Positions 1 to 8,223 of a stretch of 32,047 nt of DNA are shown one piece after another. Both the position numbers and the translations under genes were made by a program. The first letter of the stretch is position 1, and each line of letters opens with the position of its first letter. Source of the stretch: Candidatus Eiseniibacteriota bacterium (lineage in GTDB: Bacteria; Joyebacterota; Joyebacteria; Joyebacterales; Joyebacteraceae); assembly GCA_030613615.1 (NCBI GenBank), contig JAUWLR010000018.1:1-32047 (forward strand). Direction: 5' to 3'. A model generated the notes under the pieces. The model was not told the DNA's origin, ran no database searches, and saw only the letters and a program-made list of their open reading frames with translations.

Positions 1-324
1 CACAGATACACGCGAACGCAGAAGCTCCTTGAGGAGTTCGGACGGAGCTTCTACGACGCGACGGTCCTCCTTGTAGCCGGCATCTACGCCGCGAGCGAAG
101 AGCCGATTCCCGGAGTGAGTGGCGCCAACATCGTCGAGGCGGCCCGCAGGTACGGCCACCACGACGCGGACTACGTGAAGGAGCTGGACGCGCTCTACGA
201 GCGGGCGATGACCATCATCCGACCGGGCGACGTGGTAGTCACGCTCGGCGCGGGAGACATCTACACGGTTGGCGAGCGGATCCTCGCCAGCCTCCGCGAG
301 GGGAGATCCCCGGAGGGCGTTTGA
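1..324 (+). CDS. murC: UDP-N-acetylmuramate--L-alanine ligase, C-terminal part
   Basis: This is the last 107 codons of MurC, the cytoplasmic ATP-dependent ligase that adds L-alanine to UDP-MurNAc, the first peptide step of peptidoglycan synthesis. The reading frame is open from base 1. It begins with HRYTRT, the Mur ligase C-terminal motif (typically PHRYTRT), followed by a Rossmann-like C-terminal domain with the segment IYAASEEPIPGVSG and the near-terminal VTLGAGDIYTVGE. The N-terminal UDP-binding and central ATPase domains lie outside the window. It is followed by murB, the usual murC-murB order of dcw clusters. The identification rests on these motifs and on the neighbour and is firm; the start is unseen. 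Confidence 0.95.
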   Translation, partial: HRYTRTQKLLEEFGRSFYDATVLLVAGIYAASEEPIPGVSGANIVEAARRYGHHDADYVKELDALYERAMTIIRPGDVVVTLGAGDIYTVGERILASLREGRSPEGV

Positions 325-346
325 GGGTGCTGGGAGTCACGGTACT

Positions 347-372
347 GGGTTCCCGCCTGGGGCGGGGGACCC
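347..372 (+). promoter_or_regulatory. Hairpin between murC and murB, just before the murB ribosome binding site
   Basis: The arms GGGTTCCCGCC and GGCGGGGGACCC can pair around a three-base loop, with one bulge and a wobble. The structure ends five bases before the GGAG ribosome binding site at 377-380. It could insulate murB translation from murC or modulate access to the site. No U-run follows, so it is not a typical terminator. The function is inferred only from position. Confidence 0.35.
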
Positions 373-386
373 GAACGGAGACAGCG

Positions 387-1298
387 GTGGAGACAGACCC
401 GAAGGTACTCGGTGATCTCGAGAGGATGGCGCCCGGGCAGGTGCTCGTCGCTGAGCCCATGGCCAGGCACACGTCCTTCGGGCTGGGTGGTCCGGCGGAC
501 CTCTTCGTCGAGCCCACGGACCCATCGACGTTCCGTGAATGCAGCGACTACCTGACGGAGGCGGGTGTCCCGGTCACTCTGCTGGGACGGGGAACGAACG
601 TTCTCGTCAGAAGCGGGGGGATCGAGGGGGCGGTGATGACCGGGATGAAGGCCTTCACCACGCTTGCGCGCACCGACGTTGGAGTGCGGGCGGGTAGTGG
701 CGTGGGCCTGCCCAGGCTGCTCTCGTTCTGCGCGGAGAACGGCCTCTCGGGTCTGGAGGGGCTCTCCGGTATCCCGGGCAGCGCGGGAGGTGCGGTGGTC
801 ACGAACGCGGGGAGCTTCGGCGTGTCGGTCGGTGACCGCCTTACGGGTGTCACCGTGTCAAAGCCGGGCGGGTCGTCCTCGTTCATTCCTTGCGACGAGC
901 TCTCGATCGTCTACCGCGGGACCGGGCTCTCTCCCGAGATTCTCATTGAGGGTATCGAGCTGGCTCTTGACCCGGGGGAGCCTGCGGACATCAGGGCGGC
1001 ACAGCAGGAGACGTTGGAGAGGAAGTGGAAGACGCAGCCGAGCGGGATGAGGTGCGCGGGGTGCGTGTTCAGGAATCCCGCGGGTGGCGCCGCGGGGAAG
1101 CTCATCGACGAGGTCGGACTCAAGGGCCTGCGTGTGGGCGGCGCGGTGGTCTCCGACCTGCACGCCAACTTCATCCTGAACGACAGAGGCGCCACCTCGG
1201 AAGACGTCGAGGAACTGATCGAGATCGTGCGTGAGCGCGTCGCTGACGCGGCGGGCGTCACACTCGAGCTCGAGATCGAGATAACAGGCAGACGGTAG
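387..1298 (+). CDS. murB: UDP-N-acetylenolpyruvoylglucosamine reductase
   Basis: MurB is the FAD enzyme that reduces UDP-GlcNAc-enolpyruvate to UDP-MurNAc with NADPH in the cytoplasm. Motifs seen: HTSFGLGGPADLF near the N-terminus, LGRGTNVLV and SGIPGSAGGAVVTNAG (FAD-binding domain), AGCVFRNP around residue 226, LIDEVGLKG, HANFILN, and a C-terminal Glu-rich strand (LELEIEITG). The proton-donor position, usually Ser, is Cys226 here, a substitution I believe occurs in other MurB proteins. I chose GTG 387 because GGAG lies six bases upstream and the 303-residue product matches the usual length and N-terminus of the family. The alternative TTG at 321 overlaps the murC stop and adds 22 unconserved residues. 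Confidence 0.95.
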   Translation: METDPKVLGDLERMAPGQVLVAEPMARHTSFGLGGPADLFVEPTDPSTFRECSDYLTEAGVPVTLLGRGTNVLVRSGGIEGAVMTGMKAFTTLARTDVGVRAGSGVGLPRLLSFCAENGLSGLEGLSGIPGSAGGAVVTNAGSFGVSVGDRLTGVTVSKPGGSSSFIPCDELSIVYRGTGLSPEILIEGIELALDPGEPADIRAAQQETLERKWKTQPSGMRCAGCVFRNPAGGAAGKLIDEVGLKGLRVGGAVVSDLHANFILNDRGATSEDVEELIEIVRERVADAAGVTLELEIEITGRR

Positions 1299-1309
1299 TA
1301 ACGACAGAG

Positions 1310-1328
1310 GTCGGCGGGAACGGCCGAC
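1310..1328 (+). promoter_or_regulatory. Small hairpin between murB and ftsQ
   Basis: GTCGGC at 1310-1315 can pair with GCCGAC at 1323-1328 around a seven-base loop in the short murB-ftsQ gap. It has no U-tract. It may be an mRNA stability or attenuation element, or chance in GC-rich DNA. Confidence 0.25.
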
Positions 1329-1354
1329 CGTGCAGACGGACACGAGGATCTGCT

Positions 1355-2257
1355 GTGTCAGGACTTCGCCTCAAGAACACGAGCCGCAGAGGGAAGGGCG
1401 CCCGGACCCGTGCGCCGCGCAAAGGCGCCCGGACCCGCACGGCCCCGCGCAAGGGCGCGCCGGGCCGCCGCGGGAAGACCAGGCGCGTCGCCTTCCACCT
1501 TCCTCGTGTCGAGTGGAGCATCAGGCGCTTCGCCATCGTCGCGTCGGCGCTGATCCTCGTCGCCGGCATGACGCTGGTCATCTCCAGGGCCCCCGGGTGG
1601 GGGCGAGGCGAGGAGCGCTTTCTTCTGTTGCGGTTCGAGGTCCGTGGCAACAGGGTCCTGACCGAAGACGAGATCCTCGAACTCTCAGGTGCCGTGATGG
1701 GCTCCAATCTCCTCGATGTCAGGATCTCACTCCTCGAGGAGGCCGTGGCGGCGTCCCCTCGCGTCGACAGAGCACAGGTGAGGAGAGTCCTCCCGGACCG
1801 TGTGGTCGTGACACTCGATGAGAAGCGCCCGGCCGCCCTCGTGTCGGTGGGCGCCAACGATGTTCTGGAGGTGACGGATGACGGGGCGGTTCTGCCGGCG
1901 GCGGCACAGACCCCGTCGGTCGATCTGCCCGTTATCACCGGGGCGGTGGGGAACGTGGAGCCGGGAATTCAGGAGCTTTCTCCGGAGCTCGAAGGCGCGC
2001 TCGCGCTTCTGCGTCGCGCGCGGGAGGTTTCGGAGGGACTCTGGATGGATATATCGGAAATCAGGATTGCGCCGGGGTCGGGTCTGGTCATCTATACGGT
2101 AGCCGACGGGGCAGAGATCAGAGTTGGCTCCGGCGCTCTGGGTTCGCGTGACCTCGAACGCCTGTGGCGGGTGCTCACCGATATCCGTGACGGGGGGAGA
2201 GAGGCCGAGACAGTAGATCTCAGGTTCAGGGATCAGGTTGTGGTGACGTTTTCGTAG
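1355..2257 (+). CDS. ftsQ: Cell division protein FtsQ/DivIB
   Basis: A bitopic inner-membrane divisome protein of 300 residues that links early and late division proteins (FtsB/FtsL partners). The start is GTG with GAGGA six bases upstream. Architecture: a very basic cytoplasmic tail (about 1-55), one transmembrane helix (about 58-77, rich in Val, Leu and Ala), then a POTRA domain beginning near LLRFEVRGNRVLTEDEI, with the typical pattern of a conserved Asn-Leu pair (SNLLDV) and a basic-hydrophobic segment (VRRVLPDRVVVTL), followed by the FtsQ beta domain. The tail contains three near-copies of KGART(R)APR, see the repeat entry. No ddl lies between murB and ftsQ, unlike many dcw clusters. The assignment rests on topology, POTRA pattern and position between murB and ftsA. 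Confidence 0.92.
   Translation: MSGLRLKNTSRRGKGARTRAPRKGARTRTAPRKGAPGRRGKTRRVAFHLPRVEWSIRRFAIVASALILVAGMTLVISRAPGWGRGEERFLLLRFEVRGNRVLTEDEILELSGAVMGSNLLDVRISLLEEAVAASPRVDRAQVRRVLPDRVVVTLDEKRPAALVSVGANDVLEVTDDGAVLPAAAQTPSVDLPVITGAVGNVEPGIQELSPELEGALALLRRAREVSEGLWMDISEIRIAPGSGLVIYTVADGAEIRVGSGALGSRDLERLWRVLTDIRDGGREAETVDLRFRDQVVVTFS
1394..1466 (+). repeat. Imperfect in-frame tandem repeats encoding the basic FtsQ tail
   Basis: Three neighbouring copies of a roughly 27-30 base unit encode KGARTRAPR, KGARTRTAPR and KGAPGRR (residues about 14-40 of FtsQ). At DNA level the shared core is AAGGCGCCCGGACCC or close variants. Such units can expand or contract by slippage, so the tail length may vary between strains. 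Confidence 0.6.
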
Positions 2258-2295
2258 GCGCGCTCCGTGGGCGCGCCCGGGAGGGAGGCTCTCTT

Positions 2296-3516
2296 GTGAG
2301 AAGAGGTGAGATCCTCGTCGGACTGGATCTCGGATCGAGCAGGATCAAGGTCGTTGTCGCCGATACCACCGATCGCGAGCTGCCGGAGGTCCTCGGAATC
2401 GGGGAGGCGGACTCCCTGGGGATCGAAGCGGGAGTCATCGTGAACATGGAGCGGGCCGCACTCTCCATCCGTTCTGCGGTCGAGGACGCGGAGGGGAGCG
2501 CGGACGTTGACATCGGTCGGGTCCTGGTCACGCTTGACGGCGAGCACATCAAGGGCATCGACAGCCGCGGCGTCGTGGCCATCTCGCGCACCGGGGGCGA
2601 GATCGCCAGGGCCGAGGTGAACGCGGTTCTGGATGCGGCGAAAACGCTGGCGCTCCCCGTCGGAAGGACGATCCTCGATGCCAAGGCCCAGGAGTTCTTC
2701 GTCGACGGGCAGCTCGGCATCCGCGATCCGATCGGGATGTCGGGCGTGCGTCTCGGTTCGAAGGTGCACATAGTCACGGCGTCGCAGCAGGCCGTCGACA
2801 ACGTGATCAGGGCGGTGCGACGGGCTGGACTCAAGCTCTCCGGCATGTCTTTCAAACCGCTTGCGGCGGGAACGGCCGTGCTGTCCGAGGACGAGAGGGA
2901 ACTGGGGGTGCTTCTCGTCAACCTCGGCGCCGGGACCACCGGCCTCGCTCTGTATCACGCCGGGACAGTCAGACACACGGCCGCCATCGGATGGGGAGCG
3001 GCCAGCATCACAAGCGACATCGCAGTGGGTCTCAGGATGCCGATCGCCAAGGCCGAGCAGGTCAAGCGCGCGAGCGGATCCGCCAGCGCCTCGATGGCCA
3101 AGGACGAGGTTGTCGAGATCCCGACAGTCGGCGGCCACCCGCCGCGGGAGAGTTCGGGTCAGACACTGGCTACCATCATCGAGCCGAGGATGCGCGAGAT
3201 ATTCGAGATGGTCATGAACGAGGTGCGGAGCACCGACTACTGGGGGAGGATCCCGGCGGGAGTGGTGCTGACCGGAGGCGGTGCGAAGCTCAAGGACGTG
3301 ACGGTCCTTGCGGAAGAAGTGTTCGGCGTGGGGGCCCGCATCGGGCTGCCGGACCGGGTCTCGGGACGCTTCGACGCCATCGTCGATCCGGCCCACTCGG
3401 CCGCTATTGGAATCGTAGTATCGGCTACCGATCCGGCCGCAGCAGGGTCGCGCCCGGACAAGCCGTTTGCTGAGAAGATTCATAGGGTACGTCAGTGGGT
3501 GGACAGCTTGCTTTAG
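2296..3516 (+). CDS. ftsA: Cell division protein FtsA
   Basis: An actin-family protein of 406 residues that tethers FtsZ to the inner membrane. The start is GTG, preceded by GGGAGG. Seen: the phosphate-1 motif [13 protein letters not shown] at residues 9-21, the SHS2/1C region with conserved [11 protein letters not shown] around 159-169, the phosphate-2-like motif NLGAGTT at 209-215, the segment [16 protein letters not shown] typical of FtsA, the adenosine motif VLTGGGAKL near 330, and a C-terminal amphipathic helix ([13 protein letters not shown]) fitting the membrane-targeting sequence. An oddity is Asn209 where actin-fold ATPases usually have Asp. It lies directly between ftsQ and ftsZ, 13 bases before the ftsZ start, as in the canonical cluster. 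Confidence 0.96.
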   Translation: MRRGEILVGLDLGSSRIKVVVADTTDRELPEVLGIGEADSLGIEAGVIVNMERAALSIRSAVEDAEGSADVDIGRVLVTLDGEHIKGIDSRGVVAISRTGGEIARAEVNAVLDAAKTLALPVGRTILDAKAQEFFVDGQLGIRDPIGMSGVRLGSKVHIVTASQQAVDNVIRAVRRAGLKLSGMSFKPLAAGTAVLSEDERELGVLLVNLGAGTTGLALYHAGTVRHTAAIGWGAASITSDIAVGLRMPIAKAEQVKRASGSASASMAKDEVVEIPTVGGHPPRESSGQTLATIIEPRMREIFEMVMNEVRSTDYWGRIPAGVVLTGGGAKLKDVTVLAEEVFGVGARIGLPDRVSGRFDAIVDPAHSAAIGIVVSATDPAAAGSRPDKPFAEKIHRVRQWVDSLL

Positions 3517-3529
3517 GAGAGGGCGGACG

Positions 3530-4777
3530 ATGACGAAGAAGAAGGGACACAGCACGAAGAAATCCGCGGCGCGGAAGAAGAACCGGAACACGCAGGACGC
3601 GAGCGGGATGAAGCTCCAGTTTGACTTCGAGCCCGATATGAGCGCGAAGATCAAGGTGGTTGGTGTCGGGGGCGCCGGTGGGAACGCCATCAACCGGATG
3701 ATAGAGTCCGGGTTCACGGGCGTGGACTTCATTGCGATCAACACCGACGCGCAGGCGCTCGGGTGCTCGCTCGCGCAGAACCAGATTCAGATCGGCAAGA
3801 AGCTGACGCACGGGCTCGGCTCCGGCGGCAACCCGGAGATCGGCCGCAAGGCGGCCGAGGAGGACGGCGAGCACATCACCGCGGTCCTCAAGGGCGCCGA
3901 CATGGTGTTCGTAACCAGTGGAATGGGCGGTGGGACGGGCACGGGAGCGGGCCCGGTCATCGCGAAGATGGCGAGGCAGATGGGCGCGCTGGTGGTCGGC
4001 GTGGCGACGAAGCCCTTCCTGTTCGAGGGGCAGTATCGCATGCGCCAGGCCGTCGAGGGGCTCCGCCTGCTCAAGCAGGAAGTCGACACGGCCATCGTCA
4101 TCCCCAACCAGCGTCTCCTGGCGGTCGCAAGCAAGAACACGCCGATCCGCGAGGCGTTCCGCATCGCCGACGACGTGCTCCTGAGAGCGACGCGCGGCGT
4201 GTCCGACCTCATTACGGTTCCCGGACTCATCAACCTGGACTTCGCCGACGTGAGGTCCGTGATGACCGAGATGGGTGACGCGGTGATGGGAACCGGCATC
4301 TCCAGCGGGAAGAACAGGGCGGTCGAGGCGGCGCAGCAGGCCATCTCGAGCCCGCTTCTCGAGGACGCCAGCATCGCCGGGGCCGGCGGCGTGCTCGTCA
4401 ACGTGACGGGCGGAGCGGACCTCACGCTCCATGAGATCAACGAGGCGGCCATGATCATCAACGACGCCATCGGGGTCGAGGCGAACATGATCTTTGGCGC
4501 CGTTATCGACGATGAGCTGAAGGGCCAGGCGATGATCACGGTGATCGCGACCGGCATCCGCGGGACAAAGCAGAAGGCGGAGCGCGAGGCGCCGAGGCAG
4601 AGGAAGGCGGCACACGCCAGGCTGACACCGCGTCAGCCCGTCCACAGGGTTGTCGAGCGCCCGAGTCCCGAGCCGTCGCAGCCCTCGCATGGCGGCGGGA
4701 TGTACGCGAAGGAGTCGAGGAGGAACTCGCGGCGCGAGCTGGAGATACCGACATTCCTGCGCAGGCAGATGGACTAA
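3530..4777 (+). CDS. ftsZ: Cell division GTPase FtsZ
   Basis: The tubulin-like GTPase of 415 residues that polymerises into the division ring. Motifs: [13 protein letters not shown] (about 45-57), the tubulin signature GGGTGTGAG (about 133-141), the T7 loop [11 protein letters not shown] that completes the GTPase site, and the C-terminal conserved peptide [11 protein letters not shown] that binds FtsA. I chose ATG 3530 because GGAGAGGG lies directly upstream; an upstream in-frame ATG at 3467 would overlap ftsA by 50 bases. Unusually, about 38 residues precede the first beta-strand and the first 19 are strongly basic ([17 protein letters not shown]). The linker between core and C-terminal peptide is short (about 50 residues) and also rich in Arg. 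Confidence 0.97.
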   Translation: MTKKKGHSTKKSAARKKNRNTQDASGMKLQFDFEPDMSAKIKVVGVGGAGGNAINRMIESGFTGVDFIAINTDAQALGCSLAQNQIQIGKKLTHGLGSGGNPEIGRKAAEEDGEHITAVLKGADMVFVTSGMGGGTGTGAGPVIAKMARQMGALVVGVATKPFLFEGQYRMRQAVEGLRLLKQEVDTAIVIPNQRLLAVASKNTPIREAFRIADDVLLRATRGVSDLITVPGLINLDFADVRSVMTEMGDAVMGTGISSGKNRAVEAAQQAISSPLLEDASIAGAGGVLVNVTGGADLTLHEINEAAMIINDAIGVEANMIFGAVIDDELKGQAMITVIATGIRGTKQKAEREAPRQRKAAHARLTPRQPVHRVVERPSPEPSQPSHGGGMYAKESRRNSRRELEIPTFLRRQMD

Positions 4778-4784
4778 CGCCCGG

Positions 4785-4810
4785 GGGCCGGCACGAACTT
4801 GCGCCGGCCC
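4785..4810 (+). terminator. Perfect 8-bp hairpin after ftsZ
   Basis: GGGCCGGC and GCCGGCCC pair perfectly around a ten-base loop, eight bases after the ftsZ stop and six bases before the AAGGAGG of the next gene. It lacks a U-tract, so complete termination is doubtful. A partial attenuator or an mRNA 3' end-protecting structure that keeps ftsZ expression above that of the TPR gene would fit its place. Confidence 0.45.
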
Positions 4811-4828
4811 GAGCGGAAGGAGGTGCCC

Positions 4829-6490
4829 ATGTCCCTGTTCACCAAGCTCTTCGGACTGGGCGAAAACGACCAGTACAACGAGGGGATAGAGCACTACAAC
4901 CGCGGCGAGTATGACAAGGCCGTCGGTAAGTTCGAGGCTGTCATCTCGACGATCAAGGACAAGTCCGACCCGTACTACCAGCTCGGGCTGTTCTACGCCG
5001 CGGAGACGCACGCCCACCTCGGGTTCGCCTTCTACAAGCAGGGCGATCTCGACAAGGCGGAGGAGCAGTTCGTGAGAGCGGTGGGGGAAAACACCCGCTA
5101 CCCGGACCTGCATTACCACCTCGGTGCTATCTACGAGAAGAAGGGTCTCCACGACAAGGCGATCGAGAGTCTGACCAGGGCCATCGAGATCAACCCGGAG
5201 TACATGGAGGCGTACTGCCAGCTCGCGATAGCGCTGTCGGAAGCGGGGCGTTCCGACGAGGCCGCGAAGGCGTTCGAGAAGGCGACCAGGTTCGGCCTGT
5301 CCCTTCCCATGCCCGACGCGATGCACCTCTCGGAGATCTGCGAGAAGGTCCTCCGTCCTCCGTACGAAGAGCTGATGGGTGCCACGCTCGCCAGGGAGGA
5401 GTTCCGGGTCCTCATCAATGACTCCATCACCGCCCACAACGCCGGGCGGACGGAGGATGCAACCAAGGGGTTCGAGGAGGCAGTGAGGCTCAAGCCCCAG
5501 TACCCTGACGTCCGGTGCAGGCTGGCCATCTCATACGGGGAGGCGGAGCAGTTCGAGAACGCGCTGGAGCAGCTGCAGGAGGCGCTGGATATCAACCCGA
5601 GCTACATAGATGCGCTCTTCTACCACGGCATCTACAGCCTGAAGCTGGGGAAGTACAGAGAGGCGTGTGAGAGCCTCAAGCGTGGCGTCGAGCTCAAGCC
5701 CGACTACTGGGACCTCCGGTGCTACCTCGGTGTCGCGTACTTCAAGCGCGGGATGTTCGACGAGTCGACCGAGCAGCTGTCACAGGTGACGAAATCGTGC
5801 CCGAGCTACGCGCTCGCGCACTACTACCTGGGCATGACGAATCTGTCCCGCGGGCGCACTGAGGAGGCGGTCAAGGCGTTCAAGGTGGCCTTCGAGGATC
5901 CGAAGTTCTGGGCCGATATGCCGGGTGAGTCGGCCGACATCATGCTCGAGAGCGGCGAATACGATATCGCGATCGAGCGCTACAGCGTGGCCATCGAGCA
6001 GAACCCGTCGTACGCCGACCTCCACTGCGGTCTTGGCGCTGCGTACCTCGCCCGGTCGAAGTTCCAGGAGGCCGAGCGGGCACTCGAGGAGGCCGTGCGA
6101 ATCAACCCGGACTACACCGAAGCCCACACGTACCTCGGCAGAGTTAAGGCCTGTCTCGAGAAGGAAGACGAGGCCATCGAGCACCTGGAGAAGGCGCTCA
6201 GTCTCAAGCCCGGCTACGCGGATCTTCACTGCGCTCTGGCCGATCGCTACATAGCCGGCGAGCGCTACAACGAGGCCATCTCAGAGCTGGAGAAGGCCGT
6301 GGAGATAAACGCGAACTACATCGAGGCCCGTCTGACACTCGGGCTCACGTATCGCCGCGTGGACAGAAGCGAGGAAGCGGACGCACAGTTCCGCGGAATC
6401 CTCAACCTCGATCCACGCAACCCGATCGCTAAAGCTCAGCTTTCGGACTGGACTCCCAGCCACCGGGAGCTCAGGAAGATGTACGCGTGA
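4829..6490 (+). CDS. Tetratricopeptide-repeat protein downstream of ftsZ
   Basis: A 553-residue protein made almost entirely of TPR helical hairpins, with no signal peptide or membrane segment. The start ATG has a strong AAGGAGG upstream. At least a dozen 34-residue units can be followed from residue about 15 (EGIEHYNRGEYDKAVGKFEA) to the end, many with the TPR signature W/L-G-Y-A-F-A-P (for example AIEINPEYMEAYCQLAIAL, LGAIYEKKGLHDKAIE). A less regular insert near residues 155-205 separates two TPR blocks. TPR arrays bind protein partners. The position between ftsZ and a radical SAM gene, with the TGA of this gene overlapping the next start, suggests a scaffold tied to division or to that enzyme, but no sequence feature fixes a function. 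Confidence 0.9.
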   Translation: MSLFTKLFGLGENDQYNEGIEHYNRGEYDKAVGKFEAVISTIKDKSDPYYQLGLFYAAETHAHLGFAFYKQGDLDKAEEQFVRAVGENTRYPDLHYHLGAIYEKKGLHDKAIESLTRAIEINPEYMEAYCQLAIALSEAGRSDEAAKAFEKATRFGLSLPMPDAMHLSEICEKVLRPPYEELMGATLAREEFRVLINDSITAHNAGRTEDATKGFEEAVRLKPQYPDVRCRLAISYGEAEQFENALEQLQEALDINPSYIDALFYHGIYSLKLGKYREACESLKRGVELKPDYWDLRCYLGVAYFKRGMFDESTEQLSQVTKSCPSYALAHYYLGMTNLSRGRTEEAVKAFKVAFEDPKFWADMPGESADIMLESGEYDIAIERYSVAIEQNPSYADLHCGLGAAYLARSKFQEAERALEEAVRINPDYTEAHTYLGRVKACLEKEDEAIEHLEKALSLKPGYADLHCALADRYIAGERYNEAISELEKAVEINANYIEARLTLGLTYRRVDRSEEADAQFRGILNLDPRNPIAKAQLSDWTPSHRELRKMYA

Positions 6491-8163
6491 TGCGGCGGCG
6501 CGATCGTGGGACCGCAGATCGCCACTCGATCTCCGACCACAGGGAGACGTGGCTGTCCGGGGAACCCGGTAGATTGCGCCGGCGCCGCGACGCCGTCAGC
6601 GTCGCTCTCTGCTATCCATCCTCCTATTCCCTCGGCATGAGCAACCTCGGCTTTCAGACCGTTCTCGGGCTCCTGCTTGCGGAGCCCGATGTGGTTTGCG
6701 AGAGGGCCTTCCACGAACCTGGCTCTCCCGCGGCCGGCAGGTCCCTGGAGACGGGGACGCCGCTCTCGGAGTTCGACGTAGTTGCCTTCTCGGTCTCGTT
6801 CGAGGACGATTACCGAAATCTCGTCGCCGTGCTCGACGCGGGCGGGATCCCGCTCAGGGCATCGGAGCGCTCCGACGACGACCCGCTCATCGTCATGGGT
6901 GGCGTGTGCGCCTACCTCAACGCCGAGCCCGTCGCGGCCTTCGTGGACGCGGTGCTGGTGGGTGAGGGAGAAGCTCTCGTGGCTCCATTCATCGGGAAGA
7001 TCCGGGATTCCCGGTCGCTTCCCCGGGCGGAGCGCCTGCGCCTGCTCGCCTCTCTCGATGGAGCGTACGTGCCGTCGCTCTACGACGCCGAGAGGAACGA
7101 CGACGGCGACATCGTGGGATTCCGCGCCGACGCGGATGCCCCACTTCCGGTCCACGCAGCAACCGGTCCGTCGCGGATGGCCGCGAGCGTGGTTTTGTCG
7201 GACGGCGCCTTCTTCAGCGACATGCTGTTGCTGGAAACGTCGCGCGGGTGCGCCCGAGGGTGTCGCTTCTGCGCGGCCGGCAGCGTTCTGACACCGCGGG
7301 TGTGGCGCCCGGCCGAGGAAGTGCTCTGTGCGATGGAGGCCGCGGCCTCGCAAACCTCGAGGGTGGGGCTCGTCACCGCGGCGCTTCTCGACCACCCTGA
7401 GGCGACGGAGATCCTGGAAGGAGCGCTGCGTCTGGGCGTGGAACTCAACATCTCCTCGCTCCGGGCCGACGCCATCACCGCTGAGGTTGCGGAGCTCCTG
7501 TGTGCCTGCGGCGTCAGGACCGTCACGGTGGCGCCCGAGACGGGGGCCGAGGATCTGCGACGGGCCATCGGCAAGCCCATGAGCGACGCCGCGCTGCTGT
7601 CGGCCGTGCGCACGATGGCAGATGGAGGTCTACGGACGCTCAAGCTCTACTTCATGGTTGGGCTCCCCGGCGAGCGCGACGAGGACATCGAGGCCATTCC
7701 GGAGCTTGCAAGAACGGTCCGCTCGTGCTTCGTCGAGGGACGCACGGGCGCGAGGGTCAGCGTCAGCGTCTCCGCCTTCGTCCCCAAACCGCGAACGCCG
7801 TTCCAGTGGCTGCCCATGGCCGACGAGGGCTACATCCGGAGGCGCATGTCGTTTCTCCGGAAGGCGTTCGTCGGCAGACCCAGGATGGAGTTCTCGGGCA
7901 CGGGCGCCAGAGAGGCCAGGAGGGAGGGTGTGCTCGCGCGCGGCGGACGTGAGCTGTCGGAGGCCATCAGGCTCGCGGCCGTCGATGGAGTTCCCTGGAA
8001 GGCCGCCCTCCGACGGAGCGGCGTCGATGCGGATGCCATCCTCGGTCGTGAGCGAGCCGACGGCGAGATCTTCCCGTGGGAAGTGGTGGACGTCGGCCCG
8101 CCGAGAGAGAAGCTCCTGGCATCGCTCAAGGCCGGCCTGCGGCTTCTGGATGAGCGTGCGTGA
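6490..8163 (+). CDS. Radical SAM protein with N-terminal B12-binding-like domain (TIGR03960-like)
   Basis: A 557-residue cytoplasmic protein. The N-terminal 200 residues look like the cobalamin-binding-like domain of the TIGR03960/YgiQ-type families: VALCYPSSYSLGMSNLGF, FDVVAFSVSFEDDYRNLV, IVMGGVCAYLNAEPVAAFVD and VLVGEGE. I see no DxHxxG cobalamin motif. The radical SAM core has the cluster motif CARGCRFC (Cys254, 258, 261) preceded by LETSRG, then a SAM-binding beta-strand pattern ending in LKLYFMVGLPGERDEDI. It should use a [4Fe-4S] cluster and SAM for radical chemistry; the substrate is unknown. The start ATG overlaps the TPR stop (TGATG), indicating translational coupling; GTG at 6487 is an alternative. 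Hairpins follow the stop. Confidence 0.87.
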   Translation: MRRRDRGTADRHSISDHRETWLSGEPGRLRRRRDAVSVALCYPSSYSLGMSNLGFQTVLGLLLAEPDVVCERAFHEPGSPAAGRSLETGTPLSEFDVVAFSVSFEDDYRNLVAVLDAGGIPLRASERSDDDPLIVMGGVCAYLNAEPVAAFVDAVLVGEGEALVAPFIGKIRDSRSLPRAERLRLLASLDGAYVPSLYDAERNDDGDIVGFRADADAPLPVHAATGPSRMAASVVLSDGAFFSDMLLLETSRGCARGCRFCAAGSVLTPRVWRPAEEVLCAMEAAASQTSRVGLVTAALLDHPEATEILEGALRLGVELNISSLRADAITAEVAELLCACGVRTVTVAPETGAEDLRRAIGKPMSDAALLSAVRTMADGGLRTLKLYFMVGLPGERDEDIEAIPELARTVRSCFVEGRTGARVSVSVSAFVPKPRTPFQWLPMADEGYIRRRMSFLRKAFVGRPRMEFSGTGAREARREGVLARGGRELSEAIRLAAVDGVPWKAALRRSGVDADAILGRERADGEIFPWEVVDVGPPREKLLASLKAGLRLLDERA

Positions 8164-8164
8164 G

Positions 8165-8220
8165 GTGGGGCAGACGTGGCCCCACGGTACGCCGCCGGCG
8201 CGATAAATGCTGCCGGCGGC
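8165..8220 (+). terminator. Two consecutive GC-rich hairpins ending the dcw transcript
   Basis: GTGGGGC (8165-8171) pairs with GCCCCAC (8179-8185), and GCCGCCGGC (8191-8199) pairs with GCCGGCGGC (8212-8220). Both stems are perfect and start directly after the radical SAM stop codon, ahead of a strong promoter at 8224. No U-run is present, so termination may depend on Rho or on the structures alone. Confidence 0.5.
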
Positions 8221-8223
8221 TCA

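Noticed and set aside
321-386. TTG 321 as murB start
   Set aside because: It has a GGAGG upstream and overlaps the murC stop, but adds 22 unconserved residues encoding part of a hairpin; GTG 387 gives the normal family length.
2233-5437. Long minus-strand open frames opposite ftsA and ftsZ
   Set aside because: They mirror the GC-rich codon positions of clearly identified genes and show no domain or ribosome site.
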